From Nymphaea colorata (Eukaryota; Streptophyta; Magnoliopsida; Nymphaeales; Nymphaeaceae), in the NCBI RefSeq assembly GCF_008831285.2, contig NC_045139.1, forward strand, positions 24,408,412 through 24,472,411: a DNA stretch of 64,000 nucleotides. Direction: 5' to 3'. The translations under genes and the position numbers were made by a program. This document shows, in pieces, positions 36,049 to 51,000 of this stretch; the stretch's first letter is position 1, and each line of letters begins with the position of its first letter. The notes beneath the pieces were generated by a model. That model saw only the letters and a program-made list of their open reading frames with translations. It searched no databases and had not been told where the DNA came from.

Positions 36049-39000
36049 ATTGTCACAAAAAATGTGTACGGGTATTATACAACGAGGAATTTCTCGGGTA
36101 TAATACGACAAAGTTATATATCTCGGGAGTAAAACGGGAAAATCTCAGCAAATTTTTAAAAGATTTAAAACATTTAATAAATCTTAAAAAATTTAAAAAA
36201 AATAAAAAATCATAAAAAATGCAAAACAAACGCATATAATACGTGTTTTTTTCACGTTTTTTATTTTCTGGCATTTTTTTAAGGAAGACACATTTTTTTC
36301 ACGTTTAATACGACTGACTCTGTTTTTGCGTATTATACGTGTTTTTTGTGACAGTGGTATGTATGCATTCACACACACAAAATATGAGTTTGCCATGTCC
36401 AAGCCGTGTTCTGCACCCACACGGGCCACACCCATGTCCAGCCCTGTCAACACAGGTGCGGCACCCTTCCAGGTGTGTCCTTGTGACATATCAGGATTGG
36501 GATATGATTCCACAGTCATGTTCCTGAATTGGATCAAAAAGCATGAAAATGGAGGGTCACATTTGCTTGAACTGGAAGCTCCCTGTTGTAATGGTGGACT
36601 TTTTTCACGTATGTATATGTTTACGTAATATTCAAAAATGCCTTAAAAACTGATATTGGGAAATTATCACCTGGAACTTGTTTATCATCATACTGTGAAG
36701 ATCTTACTATCCTACTTTCTTTATTCAGACAACTATTTTGTAACCTTGGGGCTGTGAATTCTTTAGTAATGCAATGAAATTGCTTCATCTCTTGGTTTCT
36801 TTGCTTGTTTCTTCCTTTTTCTTTGATTAATAAGATGGGTGGGCTACTGTCTACATGGGCATATTGTATGACCCAGTAAAAGCTTTTCCTTTTGCTTGTA
36901 ATGCATGCAATTTTCATGCCTCCTCACTTCTCTATCTGTTTCTGGCCCTAGCAAGTTGTGCCTAACAATTTCCTGTGAGGAGAAAAAGAATATGAAAACA
37001 TTTCTGTTGTACTCCGTAGCGGGTAAACTCATAATCTAATTTAACTATGATGAACCATTAGAGTATTATACTTGTTCCACTAGTTTATTCTTTTCTAGCT
37101 CAAAACAATGAAGAGTTAGATCAAGCTCTATCCCCCGAGCCAAGTGGAGCATATGATCAAGTACTAAGAACTTGAATGAGGTTAACAAGTACACTTCTAT
37201 TTCTAGAGCTTTTCTCTTAGCCTACCATTTAATGCATTTGGCATTTATACACTTTGTTGCTATGTCACATTACATGATGTGTGTTGATGGGGATCATAGT
37301 CATAATGTTCTTGGAAATTTGTCAACAATTTTTTATTTTGGATTTTTTTTTTCAAAATGTAGGGTTTCTTGGAAAATATTCAAAAAATCTCAGAAATTTT
37401 AAAACTTGAAAAATATAAAAGACAGAGAGTAAGAAGACAGTAGGTTCTGTGTTATTTTGCTTACAAAAGTATAGAGAAACAAGAAAGAAAACTTTTCGGA
37501 AACATAAAACAAACACCCAAAATCATATGCTTAAAAGGGAGAATGGACTTTTTTTTTTTCAAATTCCAAGAAAATATTGGGAATATCTGGGAATCTGTTG
37601 GGATATTTCTTTTATCAATATTTTGAATAGTAGGATATTTTGATGATATTGTCAACTAGCTTAAAAATGGTGATAGTAGTTTTTCTTTCAAACTATCAGT
37701 GATATTTGTGATTCAGAAAGGGGTACAACCATTTTCAGGAAGTTTCACGTGTACGTTTTACATAAGAAGAAATGTGATTAGAATTAGACAGCTGCATCCA
37801 TTTGAAATAGTCCAATGGACCAATACTTTTTTCTTCTGACTCCTTTAGTGACTTGTTTATTTCCTGTTTGGCTGTTTCGTTCATGGCTGTTGATAGATTG
37901 TGGGTTTCGGGTCCGGATCCATACCCGACCCGCCTTGTAGCCCGTTTTGGGCTCTACTTAAGTCATGTAACCCTAATCCTTAAGGGTTAATGATAATCTT
38001 AAGTGAGAGAGAGTCTGGCTGCTAGTGGGCACCAACTCCTCCTCATTCGTGGTTTTTTCTCCCTCGTGTTGAGGGTTTTCCACGTTACATCGTGATCATT
38101 GCTTCTCTTCCTCTTCTTCTTGTTCGTATCTCTACATGGTATCAGAGCCGTGAAGTTCCGGCGTTTTTGGTTGTCTTTTGCCCGTGTTAGAGGAGAATCG
38201 CCCGACACTGTTCATCGTCTCGCCCGTGCCCGACGCTCGTGCCCGAGCGTCGTCTGTCGTCCCGCCGCCGTCTCCGCCCAGCGCCGCCCTGATCAACGCC
38301 GATCAGGATTCCGCCGTCTCCGCCTAGCGACAACCGGCCCAGCGACGCCCTGATTAGCGCAGCCGCTTCCGCCCAGCGTCGGCCTGCCCAGCGGCGTTCC
38401 CGTTCTGCTGCTTCCGCCCAGCGTCGGCCTGCCCAAACGACGACCTGTCCAGCGGCGGTCTTTTTCCGCCCAACGCCGTGTCCTTTTCCGGCGCCGTGCC
38501 GCTCTGCCTGGTCTGTTTCCGCCCAGCGCCGCGCCGACTGCCTGGTCTGTTCCCGCCCAGCGCCGCGCCGCTTTGCCTGGTTCTGTTTCCTGCTCTCTGT
38601 CCGTTTTTTGGTGTTGTATCGTGTGATTGCTTCTTGCTGTCCTTGCTGCCTACTGGTCTGTGATTATGGCAGCCTCTTCCTCGTCAACCGTCAACACCAA
38701 TCCCACTGAAATAGGGGCTTTTAGAACGGAGAATGTTCCCATGCAGGTCATCACTCTTCGCCTCACCAAGGATAATTATTTCTCGTGGTCGCCTGCTATG
38801 ACCATGGGGATTGCTGGTCGTGGTCGCATGGCCTATATTGATGGGAGCAACCCCGAACCAGCAAGAACAAGTGATGTGTGGCATACTTGGTTTCTTGAGG
38901 ATAATCAAGTGAAAACTTGGATTGTCAATTCTGTTTCCGCCGATATTCAGCCCCTTATCCTTCGGAAGAAGACTGCTAGAGACATGTGGGTGGTCCTCGA

Positions 39001-42000
39001 GCAAATGTATGGCCAAAAGAAGACCGCAATTCGTACTTACCAAGTAATGAAGACAGTCTATGGCATTCGACAAGGGACCTCGTCTGTTGCAGAGTACTAT
39101 GGGGCTTTGAAAGCCAAGTGGGAAGAGCTTGACTATCATTCTGATATTCCTTGGCATTGTCCCCATGATCAGGCGCTCTATGTTGCTCATGAATGGGAAA
39201 ACAGGGTGTTCCTATTTTTAGCAGGTTTAAATGATGAGTTTGAAGGTGTTCGAAGTCAGATTTTGAATTCAGGGGAGGTGTCCAGTATTGAAGATGTGTA
39301 CTCCTGTGTTGAAGCGGAAGAACAGCGAAGGCTTGTTACAAAAGAAGGGAAGAGGGAACTTGTGCCCTATAACGAGAGATCTGCTCTCGTGAGTCGTGGT
39401 CCTGGCGGCCCATCTAGGTCTCTTCGCCGGTGCACTCACTGCAAGAAGACAGGTCACACTGTGGATTATTGCTGGGATCTTCATCCAGAAAAGAAGGGGA
39501 ACAGAGGGAGATCTTTGACTGGGAGAACGCCCGTGTCTGAGGTGCAAGCCTCTAGTGGAGAAAAAGTCTCCATTTCTGCTGACCAGCTTCGTGAACTAAG
39601 GGCTTATTTGGGCAGGCTCGATGTCAACAAGACTGAGACCTCAGAGGGAACTACAGCTAATCATGCTCTTGCAGCTATTGGCAATCAAGGTAACTCTTCT
39701 GTGGGGGAATGGATTGTCGATAGTGGTGCTACTCATCACATGACAGGTAATCCAAAATTGTTTCATGAGTATAAGTTGTCCTCGGGAAGGGAACGTGTTT
39801 CTCTTGCAGATGGTTCCTCTACCTGTGTGGCAGGCGAAGGCACTCTGTCCTTGTTGGACAAATTTCATGTGCAGGGCGCTTTACATGTTCCCCAGTTTCC
39901 TTTAAATCTCTTATCAGTCAGTAGACTTACTAAAGAATTGAATTGTGAACTTATATTCTCTGCCGATCGTTGTGTTTTGCAGGACTTGGTGACAGGGAAG
40001 AGGATTGGGATTGGTTTAGCTTCTGATGGATTATATCGTCTTCCCATACGTGTGGCTACTGCTCTGTTGACAGCGATCCGCAAGACAGATAAGAGAAGAG
40101 AAGATTGTCTTCAGTCTTTTATGTACTGGCATGAACGTTTTGGGCATTTACCTTTTGGGATTTTGAAACATTTGTTTCCAGACTTGTGTTCCTCCTTTGA
40201 TGTGTCTTCCATTTCTTGTGATGTTTGTCAGTTTGCCAAACATGTGAGGGCTTCGTACCCTCTTTCTTCTAGTTGTGCTAATGAAGCTTTTTCTCTGATT
40301 CACTCTGATGTATGGGGACCTTCGGGCATTCATACCCGTCAAGGTTTCCAGTATTTTATCACTTTCATTGATGATTTCTCTCGTGCTACATTTATATACT
40401 TGTTAAAAGACCGCAGCGAGGTTCCTCGAATCATCGAGACATTTATTCTTCTTGTGCATACCCAGTATGGTGCGAATGTTAAAACTTTCAGGTCCGATAA
40501 TGCCCGTGAGTACATGTGTCGGCCTGTTGAGGAGTTTCTTAGACAACGGGGGATTGTTCACGAGACATCCTGTAGTTACACCCCCCCTCAAAATGGGGTA
40601 GCTGAAAGGAAAAATCGTCAACTTCTTAATGTCACCAGGGCTCTTTTGTTTCAGAGAAATCTTCCTAAACACTATTGGGGTGATGCAGTTCTTACTAGTG
40701 CCTATCTTATTAACCGCATGCCCAGTCGTGTTTTGAATGGTAGGACTCCCCACTCGTTGCTTCCTGGCAGTCGTCCACCATTTCCTCTTCCTCCTCGTGT
40801 TTTTGGTTGTGTATGTTTTATCCATGATCACAGTCCAAATGTCAAGAAACTTGATCCTAGGTCTATCAAAGGTGTCTTTGTTGGATACTCCCCTACGCAA
40901 AAAGGATACAAATGTATTGATCCTATTACTGGTCGAGCTTATGTTACGAGGGATGTTACCTTCTTGGAACATGCCTCTTACTTTGGTGTGAATCCTCTTC
41001 AGGGGGAGCAGTCTGTGGGCAGGGAAGAGTATTCTCAGAGACAGGAACTTCAGTTTATAGATTTTTTGGACTACAAGAAAACAGAATCACTTAATACTGT
41101 TGATGTGCCTGAGAATGAGGAAAGGGGTGACAATAGCATTGAGAAGGAAGGCCCTCAGTTGTTTGGACAGTTCTACTCTAGACGAGGTACTCGGACAGAG
41201 GTGATGACTTGTGATGCTAGATCTACTTCCAATCCCAATGCCACTCCTTCCCTGGATGAACCAAGTCCTACCGAGGAGACCGTGGAGACCCATGATGAGG
41301 TTGAAAAGAAGAATGACGATCTTCCCATTGCCCTGAGAAAGGGTGTCAGGTCATGTACTCAACACCCTATTGGTAATTTTGTTTCTTATTCCAGACTTGG
41401 GAAAGATTACAAGTGTTTTGTTTCTACTCTTTCTTTGGCTGTGATTCCCAGGACTGTCGCTGAAGCTCAAAGTGACTCCAAGTGGGCCGATGCAATGAAA
41501 GAAGAAATAGATGCCCTAAGAAGAAACTTGACATGGAAAGTGGTGAAGATTCCTGAAGCCGCTCACCTAGTTGGATCCAAATGGGTGTATACCATCAAGT
41601 ACAAACCAGATGGGAGTGTTGAAAGATATAAAGCTCGACTTGTGGCCAAGGGGTTTAGCCAGAAATATGGAATTGATTACTTGGAAACCTTTGCTCCTGT
41701 TGCGAAAATGAAGACTGTGAGGGTGGTCATATCCCTAGCTGTGATGAAGGAGTGGAAGATGTATCAACTGGATGTTAAGAATGCATTCCTCAATGGTGAC
41801 CTCGAAGAAGAAGTATATATGCATATGCCTCCAGGATATGAAGAACCAGAAATGTGTTGTAAGCTGAAAAAGGCATTGTATGGCCTTAAGCAATCGCCCA
41901 GAGCGTGGTTTGAACGACTGAGAAGAGTGATGATACGTCATGGATACAAACAAGGAAATGGAGATCACACTCTGTTTGTGAAGAAGAAGGAGAGCAAGGT

Positions 42001-45000
42001 TACTCTCCTGCTCGTCTACGTAGATGACATGATTGTTACTGGAGATGATGAGGAAGAGATTATCAAGCTAAAAGGGTTACTGGCTACAGAATTCGACCTC
42101 AAAGATCTTGGAAAACTAAGGTATTTTCTTGGTATGGAGGTTGCTAGGTCTAGTACTGGTCTTGTACTAAACCAAAGGAAATATACATTAGACCTGCTGG
42201 AAGAAACTGGTAAATTGGGATGTAGACCTACTCCTACCCCTTTTGACACTGGGCACAAGTTGAGTCTCAGAGATGGAGAGCCTCTCTGTGAAGAAGACAA
42301 GGGAAGATATCAACGTTTGGTTGGGAAGCTAATTTATCTTACCCTCACGAGACCTGATATCACCTTTGCGGTGAATGTTTTGAGCCAATTCATGCATGCG
42401 CCAACCGATGCACATCTGAAGGCTGTGGACAGAGTGCTATGCTACCTGAAGAAAAATCCTGGTAAGGGACTCCTGTATGTGAAACAAGAGACTGTGGAAA
42501 TCGAGGGCTATTCTGATGCGGATTGGGCAGGTTGTGGTGATACCAGACGATCCACTACAGGGTACTGTGTCTACTTGGGAGGAAACCTTGTTGTATGGAG
42601 GAGCAAGAGACAGAATGTTTGCTCTAGATCCAGTGCAGAGGCAGAATATAGGGCAGTTGCTATGGGAGTGTCAGAGTTATTATGGTTGAAGATATTGTTG
42701 ACTGACATTGGAATAGAGATTGAAGGACCTATGAAGATGTATTGTGATAACAAGTCTGCAATCAACTTAGCCAACAATCCTGTACTTCACGACAGAACAA
42801 AACATGTTGAAATTGATCGTCACTTCATTCGGGAAAGGATTGATGCGAAAGAGTTGATCTTACCTTACATGAAGTCTGAAGACCAAACTGCTGATGTTCT
42901 GACGAAAGCTCTTCCTTCAGCTTCATTTGAGAGGAATGTATCCAAGTTGGGCATGTTTGATATGTACGCCCAACTTGAGGGGGAGTGTTGATAGATTGTG
43001 GGTTTCGGGTCCGGATCCATACCCGACCCGCCTTGTAGCCCGTTTTGGGCTCTACTTAAGTCATGTAACCCTAATCCTTAAGGGTTAATGATAATCTTAA
43101 GAGAGAGAGAGTCTGGCTGCTAGTGGGCACCAACTCCTCCTCATTCGTGGTTTTTTCTCCCTCGTGTTGAGGGTTTTCCACGTTACATCGTGATCATTGC
43201 TTCTCTTCCTCTTCTTCTTGTTCGTATCTCTACAATGACCATGACCATAGAAAAAACTTTAATGGAGATAAAAGTTTGTATAAAGGAATGAATGGGATTG
43301 AGGCACATTTCTGACCTTTAACACCTCTTTAGGCAAACATAGGGCAGTGTTATCATGAAGTTAATCTTCTGTAAACTATGTTAATGTTAGTGTCCACATT
43401 AGGGTTGCACAACAAGTTGAGCTACTTGAGCTCATCCTGTTTAATAAAGGAGTTGAGCGCAAGTCAAAACCTAAACTTGTTTTTCTTAACGAGTCAAGCT
43501 TGTGCTCTATGAGTAAGCTTGTTTAAAACATATATGTACGTATTTTTCATAGTAGTAACACAAATAGTTCTTTTTGGTGTACTGGATGTCTTCTTTGTCT
43601 TTGTAAAGTAGGTCCTCATTTCAAATCCCCTTGTTCCCTTTCATTTTAAAATAATAAGACATTTTAATGCTTGGCTCTTCTAAACTTGAGGTTAGTCGAT
43701 TTCGAGCAGGTTGAGTTGAACAGTGCTTGAGCCACTGAACCTGAGTTCTACTTGAGTTTGAGCAAAATTCAAGCTGATCCAAGTCTGCTCATAAATACCC
43801 TTGATTCACATCCACAATAATGGATAAAGTGACTATTTTTCAATATTATTAATAAAGGTCTGATCACCAAATACTTAGAAGGGACTTCCAAGGGTTGGAT
43901 CTCTATAGTTCATGGAGCTAGTGGTGTAAAATATCTTCATCAGTTTAATTTTCAAAATATTCATGTTTATAGAGATGCAAGCACAGACTGGATACTATTA
44001 AAGTCGCTCCAAATAAGTCCAAATAACTTATATAACCTTTTTCATTATTTTGATGCATGTGCATTATCATGGTTGTGTCTGGTAAATGGTAATGAACTGC
44101 CTGCAAAATTTTCTTCTCATGTCCCAAGTGAGCAACATACAGTATTAGGTTCTTATTGTTAGCACACCAAGTTCATAGTAGATTGTGCTCTTATGACATA
44201 GTATGTGCCCTATCTGTTCAATTGAAAAATAATGAGCATGTCTAACTGTCGATAGCTTTGGCCTGTGGCTCACATGACGAGTGGCAACAAACTTGTACAG
44301 TGTGTCAAAAATCCTTCTCCTGGGATTAATAATCAACAAAATAATTTTTTGTTTTTCATATTCATGTTTCTATTGATAGAGATTGGTTGCGTACTTGTGG
44401 GAGTGGCTCGAATCCCTTCTCACGGAAAAGAGCAACTGACCTTCACCGTTCTTGGAAACGCCTATGTGGGGCGATCTGGAGGAAGAGGATAAGATCAGCC
44501 CTATGCCCCCCTATCCCTGAAAAAAAAACAAATTATATCATTGGCTATAGCAGGGGGGTTCAGGAAGGCAGGTTAGTTGGTCGTCTCCTTCCTGCACAAC
44601 AGCCAAACCAAAAAAGAGAATCTCATAAGGGCAGGATCTGGTATTTGGATGTTCCAAAGTCCAATCTGGCGGTTTTCATCAAGGTTCACTTTCACTGGAG
44701 GTCTTAATTAAGATGAGCTACCTCTTCACAAAGCAGAATCAGAAATTAGACTCCACAGATTGACTATCTTGTTGTAACAGAAGTTCATCATCACTGGATA
44801 TAAGCTACTACAATAAACTGAATACAATTCAAAAATCTGATGGTTGTTTTACCCTAGCAGTTGTTTCAACTCTTTCTTTGTACTTTTCCATTCCAGAAAG
44901 CAATTTTTTGCCATTTTATTTTACCATTCGTACTTTGAACTTTCATCCTATTTGTTGCCATAGTAACATTATTGGGATTGGTTTTATGTGGGACTGTAGT

Positions 45001-48000
45001 GATCTGGTGATGTTGTTGTCGTTTTCCTGTCCTAATTTACCTGTAAATTTCTTGGTTGGCCAGTTGAGGCCCTTTACAGATTGGAGAACTTAGGTTCAAA
45101 CTTATAGAAATTGCTAGTGTTGCATCTTCCAATTTTTAAGAAGCTGCTCCCTAGAATTTATCTAATTTGGTTCCAATCTATCTAGAACTCAAACATTTTG
45201 AGGGTAGAATGTAAAGGAGATTCTAGTAGTACTGGATATAATAATATCTATTATGTACTTGTTCTGGACAGTTGGCATGTATCTCAGTAATACATCCTTT
45301 GATGACCTTTTTATTTCCTTGTTTTCCTTTTCTTTTACTATGTCCACTGCAGGAAAAGCCTCACATGTTCAAATTCATTCCGAACAAGAAGCAGGTATAT
45401 GGTTATTTAAAGGGCTTCGCTCTTAGCAGGTTGATGGTTTTTACTGAGCCACAGATGTAAATTTTTAGGTCAAGGCAGCTAATGGACTTCTGAGGAAAAT
45501 GTCACAGAGGCACAAAAAAAGAACAGTTCATGGAGTTCCAGTATTTACTGCCCAAAATCTGAGCATTGCAATTGCGACCACTGAAGGGATAAAATGGTAT
45601 GTTTGCTTATGTATGTTCTTTTTTGCTATACATTTGTTATGACTTTAAATTTTATGTTCATTAGGTTAATTACTGAGGATATTATGAGGTTGGCTGATCG
45701 TCCTTGTTTAACAGTAAACTCCTTTTGATATTACTTATCATACACTGGACAATTTACTTTTGAAACTTTGATGGCAACTCTCAGGGCTTGCTAATTCAAC
45801 TTCTGGTCTTCAATTAGGTACAAGCCATATTTCTTTGACAAAGGTTTGCTTGATAATATTCTGGAAGCATCCATTGATCAGCACTTTCATACCTTAATCC
45901 AAAACCGGCATATGCAACGCAGAAGGGATGTGATAGATGATAACTTCCCAGCAGAGATGGTTGATGATAGCATTGATAGCCTCTTGGAACCTCCAGAGGT
46001 AAAATTGTAGTTCAAACACTTGCACCTGATGGTGTCCTCTTATGAAATTGTTTTCCTTCATTGAAGATGAATACATTTTTCATTCTGAATGTAATTATGA
46101 CGACTTTTCTGGTTGACCCACCTGTGGGATTACTGTTGCTAATTCTTATTGTTTAATGCTTCCTTGAAGAATATCCTATTTTTTGGTTAATCCTTTTATT
46201 TTTGCAATTCTTTCTTTGATTGACGTCATTTATCATTTATAATCTTCATGATCAAACCTTCATAATATCTGCAAATGTTTATTAAACTATCTTCCCTTGA
46301 TTCTTCATTTGTTATTTTCAGGTCCATGAAATGCTGGAAGAAATGGGTTCTCCTGGAATACCTCTGAGTGTTGTATCAAAAGCTGCAGAAATCCAAGTCT
46401 TTGATGCTGTTGATAGGATACTATTGGGAAACAGATGGTTACGGAAAGCAACTGGTATCCAACCGAAATTCCCCTATCTCGTTGACTCATTTGAAGAAAG
46501 GTGATATGTCATCTATCTTTTTGCCTTTGACACTATATGGATTCAATTTTTGTTAGTCCTGCACATCCTAGATTATGGTAATCATAGGTGACCATTTGTT
46601 TACACAGCTACTGCTGCTTTTGTTGTCCATATTAATGATGATGATAATGTAGCAGCAATGATAGATTTCGTTTGTTTCAAAAATTTTCTTGTTTGTTTCC
46701 TTCCATTTTTGCAGCAAAATAGTTGAAAAACTGTCATCTCAATGATCATTGATCTCATATCTCTTTTTGGTTTTGTATTTTGAAGTTTTCAAATAATCAA
46801 GGTTTTCCTGATATTTTTCTGAGACAAACTATCTATTGAAAAAACTTATAAAATAAACTTGCTGAGAAGAATATTGGTGACCATGCTTTATGCTGAATGC
46901 ATATACATGAAGTAGACTGGAATTCTCTTGTTCATATTGTTCTCAAACTTAGATTGATCCACTTTTTTTATTGGATTTATGTTGAGATTCTGATCAAATG
47001 TGGTTCTCTTTGCATTTCTGCATGTAAGAAGCTTGCTTGACTTAGAGTTAGCTATTCTAAGATAGAGAAAAAATTGCTCAACACTGAAATATGTGATTAA
47101 GAAAATTTTGCATAAAAAGCAGAAAAAGGAGCATAAAGTTACACTCTGAAAAAAATCATTGTAACAATATTCAAGAGTTCTGTTTGGTTAGGTTTTAAGG
47201 GGTAAAAGGATTGCTATCTGTTGATGTACTTTTCGTGCAGTCCAAGTTTGGATATATCATATAAGTAGCTTAAATTCAAGATCACATCTGATATACTTTA
47301 ATTTTTTGTGCTCTAAATGCTTTCACACAAAAGAAAAGAATACTTTGCTGACATTGGAAAAGCAAGGAGTTTTTTTTTTAAATTATTTTTCTTATTTTTA
47401 TTAAGAAGACTTCTAGCCGTGTTTCAATCTTTTCTTATGGGATCCAATATTATTATACTTTGGATATGGATTCATTCCTACCTATTAGATTTCATTTCGA
47501 TAATCGGTCTGATTTGGATCTATTGCACATAACTGAAGTCTGGCCCATACTTTACCTATTTGCCACTTGCTTTTGGGTGAAATGTTTCTAAGGGTTTCAT
47601 GTGCAATTTCCTCCTTTATTTAGTAGACAGAATTATTGTGTGATCTATCTAAACTCTAAAGCATTGTCACAGAAACATGGTTTTTTTGAAAAAAAACCCA
47701 TTTTATATGTCAAAATTAGGTCAGCCGAAAAAAATCTGCAAAATTGACAGTCTTTTTTACAAAGACTCTAAAACAGAAAAAACTCCAAAAAAAAACACAA
47801 AAAATGGTTTTTTTCACCCGTTTTTGGGTGTTTTTGTGGTACCTTTTATTACTGCATTTTTGTTTTTGCATTTTATTTTTAAGATCTTTTTTTAATTTTT
47901 TTTTTAATAATTTGCCAAAATTTTCTGGAGAAAATGAACTTTGCCTTGTTATACCTAAGAAAAACCTCACTATTTAAAACCCATAACTGATGTTTGTGAC

Positions 48001-51000
48001 AACGATCTAAAGCTTCCATTGGTATGCAAATAATATCAGTGATATTTTTAATGTTAGATACAAAGAGCAAAACTATATCAGGAGAGTGTCAGGATAATTC
48101 ATAATTTCACCAAACGTATTTATTGTGATAATATTGCATTCTATCACCTGCACAATAATGTCAGATTTTCCTGTACCTTTAATTTTTTGACGTATAAGGT
48201 CATTAGAATTATAGTTTTACTATTCAAAATGCTACCTAAACCTCAAATTTTGAGATCTTATAAGTTTTTAAACCCATCTATGTTTTTCAGAAGCTATTAG
48301 ATACGTCTTTCTAAGCAAGGATAGAATTGTAAGAAAGAACACTAATGAGTGAGTATTTGGATTTTTTTCAATATTTTATAGAAATAAAAATGGATAGATG
48401 GATGCACTCCTCATGTGGTCACCTTTAGGGAGAAAATCTAACAGAGGAAGTAAAAAGAGGAAAGAAATAGAAGGAAGCAATAGGACATCAACCACAACAA
48501 ACGGCTGGTCCCAACTTCTCCTAGTGCCATTAGCAGCAATGTGGTGAAGAGGAGGAAGAGTGATGTAGCATTAGGTGGATCACTCTTAATTCTAAAGTTT
48601 CCCAACTCAATGAACTGAAGATGTATAAGAATTAAGAAATAACCTCACGGATTTGTTAATCAGAAGACCAACTTTAGAAACAATATAGGGAAGTAACCAA
48701 AAGGAAAGAAAGAGAAATTTAGGGTTATAAGGGAAATAATCTCTCTCAAAGTCGACAAAAGTTTTTCCTACTTAGCTATTGAACCTGATCGATCCACTAC
48801 CTTGGTTAGATCTGATTAAGCATGTGAAGAGCTATGTGCCCATTGTCTTTCCCCTTGCTGTGCTGGTAGACTAGTGAATTGATGTGTCTGCTTGACTAGG
48901 CTCTTGATCCATGCTATGTTTTCACTTAAGTGCTCTGCCACCCTTTTTTGTCTGGAGCAGATCTTCGGTTAATGTGAGTCCAAACTCCAAAGTACTTTTG
49001 GTATGCTTGATATTGTCCTTTGTTAGCTGGAAAAAATACAGCTTTAGCGAATTTAAAGTATGAAGTGTGCAAAATGATTAGAGACATTCAGATGCATGAT
49101 ATTTGCCATTAGCCAACAAGTTAATGTGTTATCATTCAGCTTTTAGAGGATTTTAAATAGACCACATTTGCTGACTTAGCTTTCTATCAGTCAAAGTACA
49201 AACTGAGAAACACGTTTGATGAAGATAGATCGTCACTAGATCTCCAATTTTTGAATTCAAAGGAGTAGGAGCTTGCTCAATTTGCTACTTATAGTTGGTA
49301 CGATCTCCTTGAGTTTGTGCTTGACTAAATGAATCTCGTTCATTTAGTCAACAATATCACCAATGATGGGTGCAGAAGGATTAACATGAAGGAAGGTCAC
49401 TGGCATCAACAAGGGAATGACCTTGCAGCACTTGAAACGTGATTATATCTGTAGACCTATTTACTGACATTTCCAAAATATGGAAAAATTATTTCTCGCA
49501 ATAATATGACAATAGTGTTCCAATGGTTTTCCTCATTTCATAAAAGAAAAAACCTGTTTTTGGATGTATTTTTAGTGTTTTTTTTATTTTGGAATTTCAT
49601 TTTTTTCAAATTTTTAACAATATATCTGTAAGGAAATTAATATAAATTGCTTAATTTCATATTTTTCTGCTTTTTATATATGTTTAACTTTTTTGAATTT
49701 CTGAGATCTTCCTCAAAATAATAACTTTGCTGAAAACTACTTGAGAAGAAAACTCACTGATAAAACCCCAAGAACTATATTCGTGATTATGAGTTTGAGC
49801 AGAGCCCACGATGAATGCCAAAATGGTCCTGAGACCTAATGTCCAGTTTGCAGTGATAGACCATGATCAACCGTGATCAAATCCACTTTTTTGAAATAGG
49901 GTGGCACAATAGGCAAAGCATATGTGATTGACTTGCAATGAATAAAAAAAGAGCGATTTTTTGGAACCTACGAACATCAACAAGAATAGAACCAAACCCT
50001 TTAACTGTTTGGGTCAATCCTACTACATAGCACAAAATACATACAAATGTCCCCAAGGGTGATCAAGGATGGCTAGGGGGTATAATGCTGATGCCCTTTC
50101 TAAATTCGGCATTCACCGCAGCTCTTGACAGATTGAAAAACATCACATCATAGTTTTGGCTACTATCATCATCATTTATGCATTTCAGCTGCTTAAATTT
50201 TTTTCATCATAAAAATTGTTACAGCGAGTTGTCTTAGAGAGAGAAAAACTTCTTATCAACTAACCCTAATCTCAATAATTAATAGATTAGGGCAGCGGTA
50301 GAGACTTACAAATGACATCAACCAAAAATAGAGAAATGTTTAAAAAAACTCCTAACTATTAAATATTGCAAAAGACCACCTAGAAACTTAAAGTCTTCTA
50401 ATTCAACAAAATTTAACAAAGTAAATAATCTTAGCAACTAACAATAATTTGAGTCAGATTTCTTACTAAATATGGAAAGAACATATGATGGTTTACAATA
50501 AAATTTTTAGTGGTTGTGACATTGTGCAACTATGTATGAGCACAATTCTTGAGCATGTCAATCTTCTTTTAATAGATTGCATATTACTCTTGGGTGTCAA
50601 ATTTAAACTATATGCTACATAATGACTCCAAGAAAGAGGAGATTGTTTCTCTTCGAATAACATTGCTAGACAACTACGGTAACAGGAACAGTCAGTATTT
50701 TTTTGCATCACATTTTCTTCATCCAATTCATCACTTTTATGAATTTACTTCTTTTAAATGCTCAACATCTTTATCCTCCCTAAATGCATCGACTATCTTT
50801 GAAAAAATTGGCTAATTAAATGAGTAAGCAAGAAAATTTACCAATGACTGCTTCTGCATATCCATCTAGCCCATGATAAACAATTGACGCCATGTTGTTT
50901 CTGCACAAATGCCTTTTTCTTTAACAAATCTTCAGATGACTTTTCTCCTCCACAAAGATGATTCTTTGTAGATTTTCCAAGTTATGAGGCACATAATCAG

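Larger units (their letters stand above)
37888..43234 (+). mobile_element. Intact, young Ty1/copia retrotransposon in intron 3 of the Tic22-like gene
   Basis: 5347 bp with two 249-bp LTRs that differ at one position by eye. A primer-binding site lies directly after the 5' LTR, there is one uninterrupted gag-pol frame, and a polypurine tract (gaggggga) sits before the 3' LTR. Flanking 5-mers are atggc (37883-37887) and atgac (43235-43239), a target duplication with one mismatch. Near-identical LTRs and the intact frame point to recent insertion and possible activity. It has the same orientation as the host gene. Confidence 0.93.

Noticed and set aside
36326-36628. 100-residue plus-strand frame in intron 3
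   Set aside because: Contains a dispersed repeat word (ggtgcggcacccttccagg, also near 51150) and no recognised domain.
44387-44707. 106-residue plus-strand frame in intron 3 with basic composition
   Set aside because: No family recognised, no splice support, and it lies between well-fixed exons 3 and 4 of the Tic22-like gene.
47317-47532. Hydrophobic 71-residue frame, considered as an organelle DNA insertion
   Set aside because: I could not match it to any plastid or mitochondrial gene; it is AT-rich and hydrophobic by composition.
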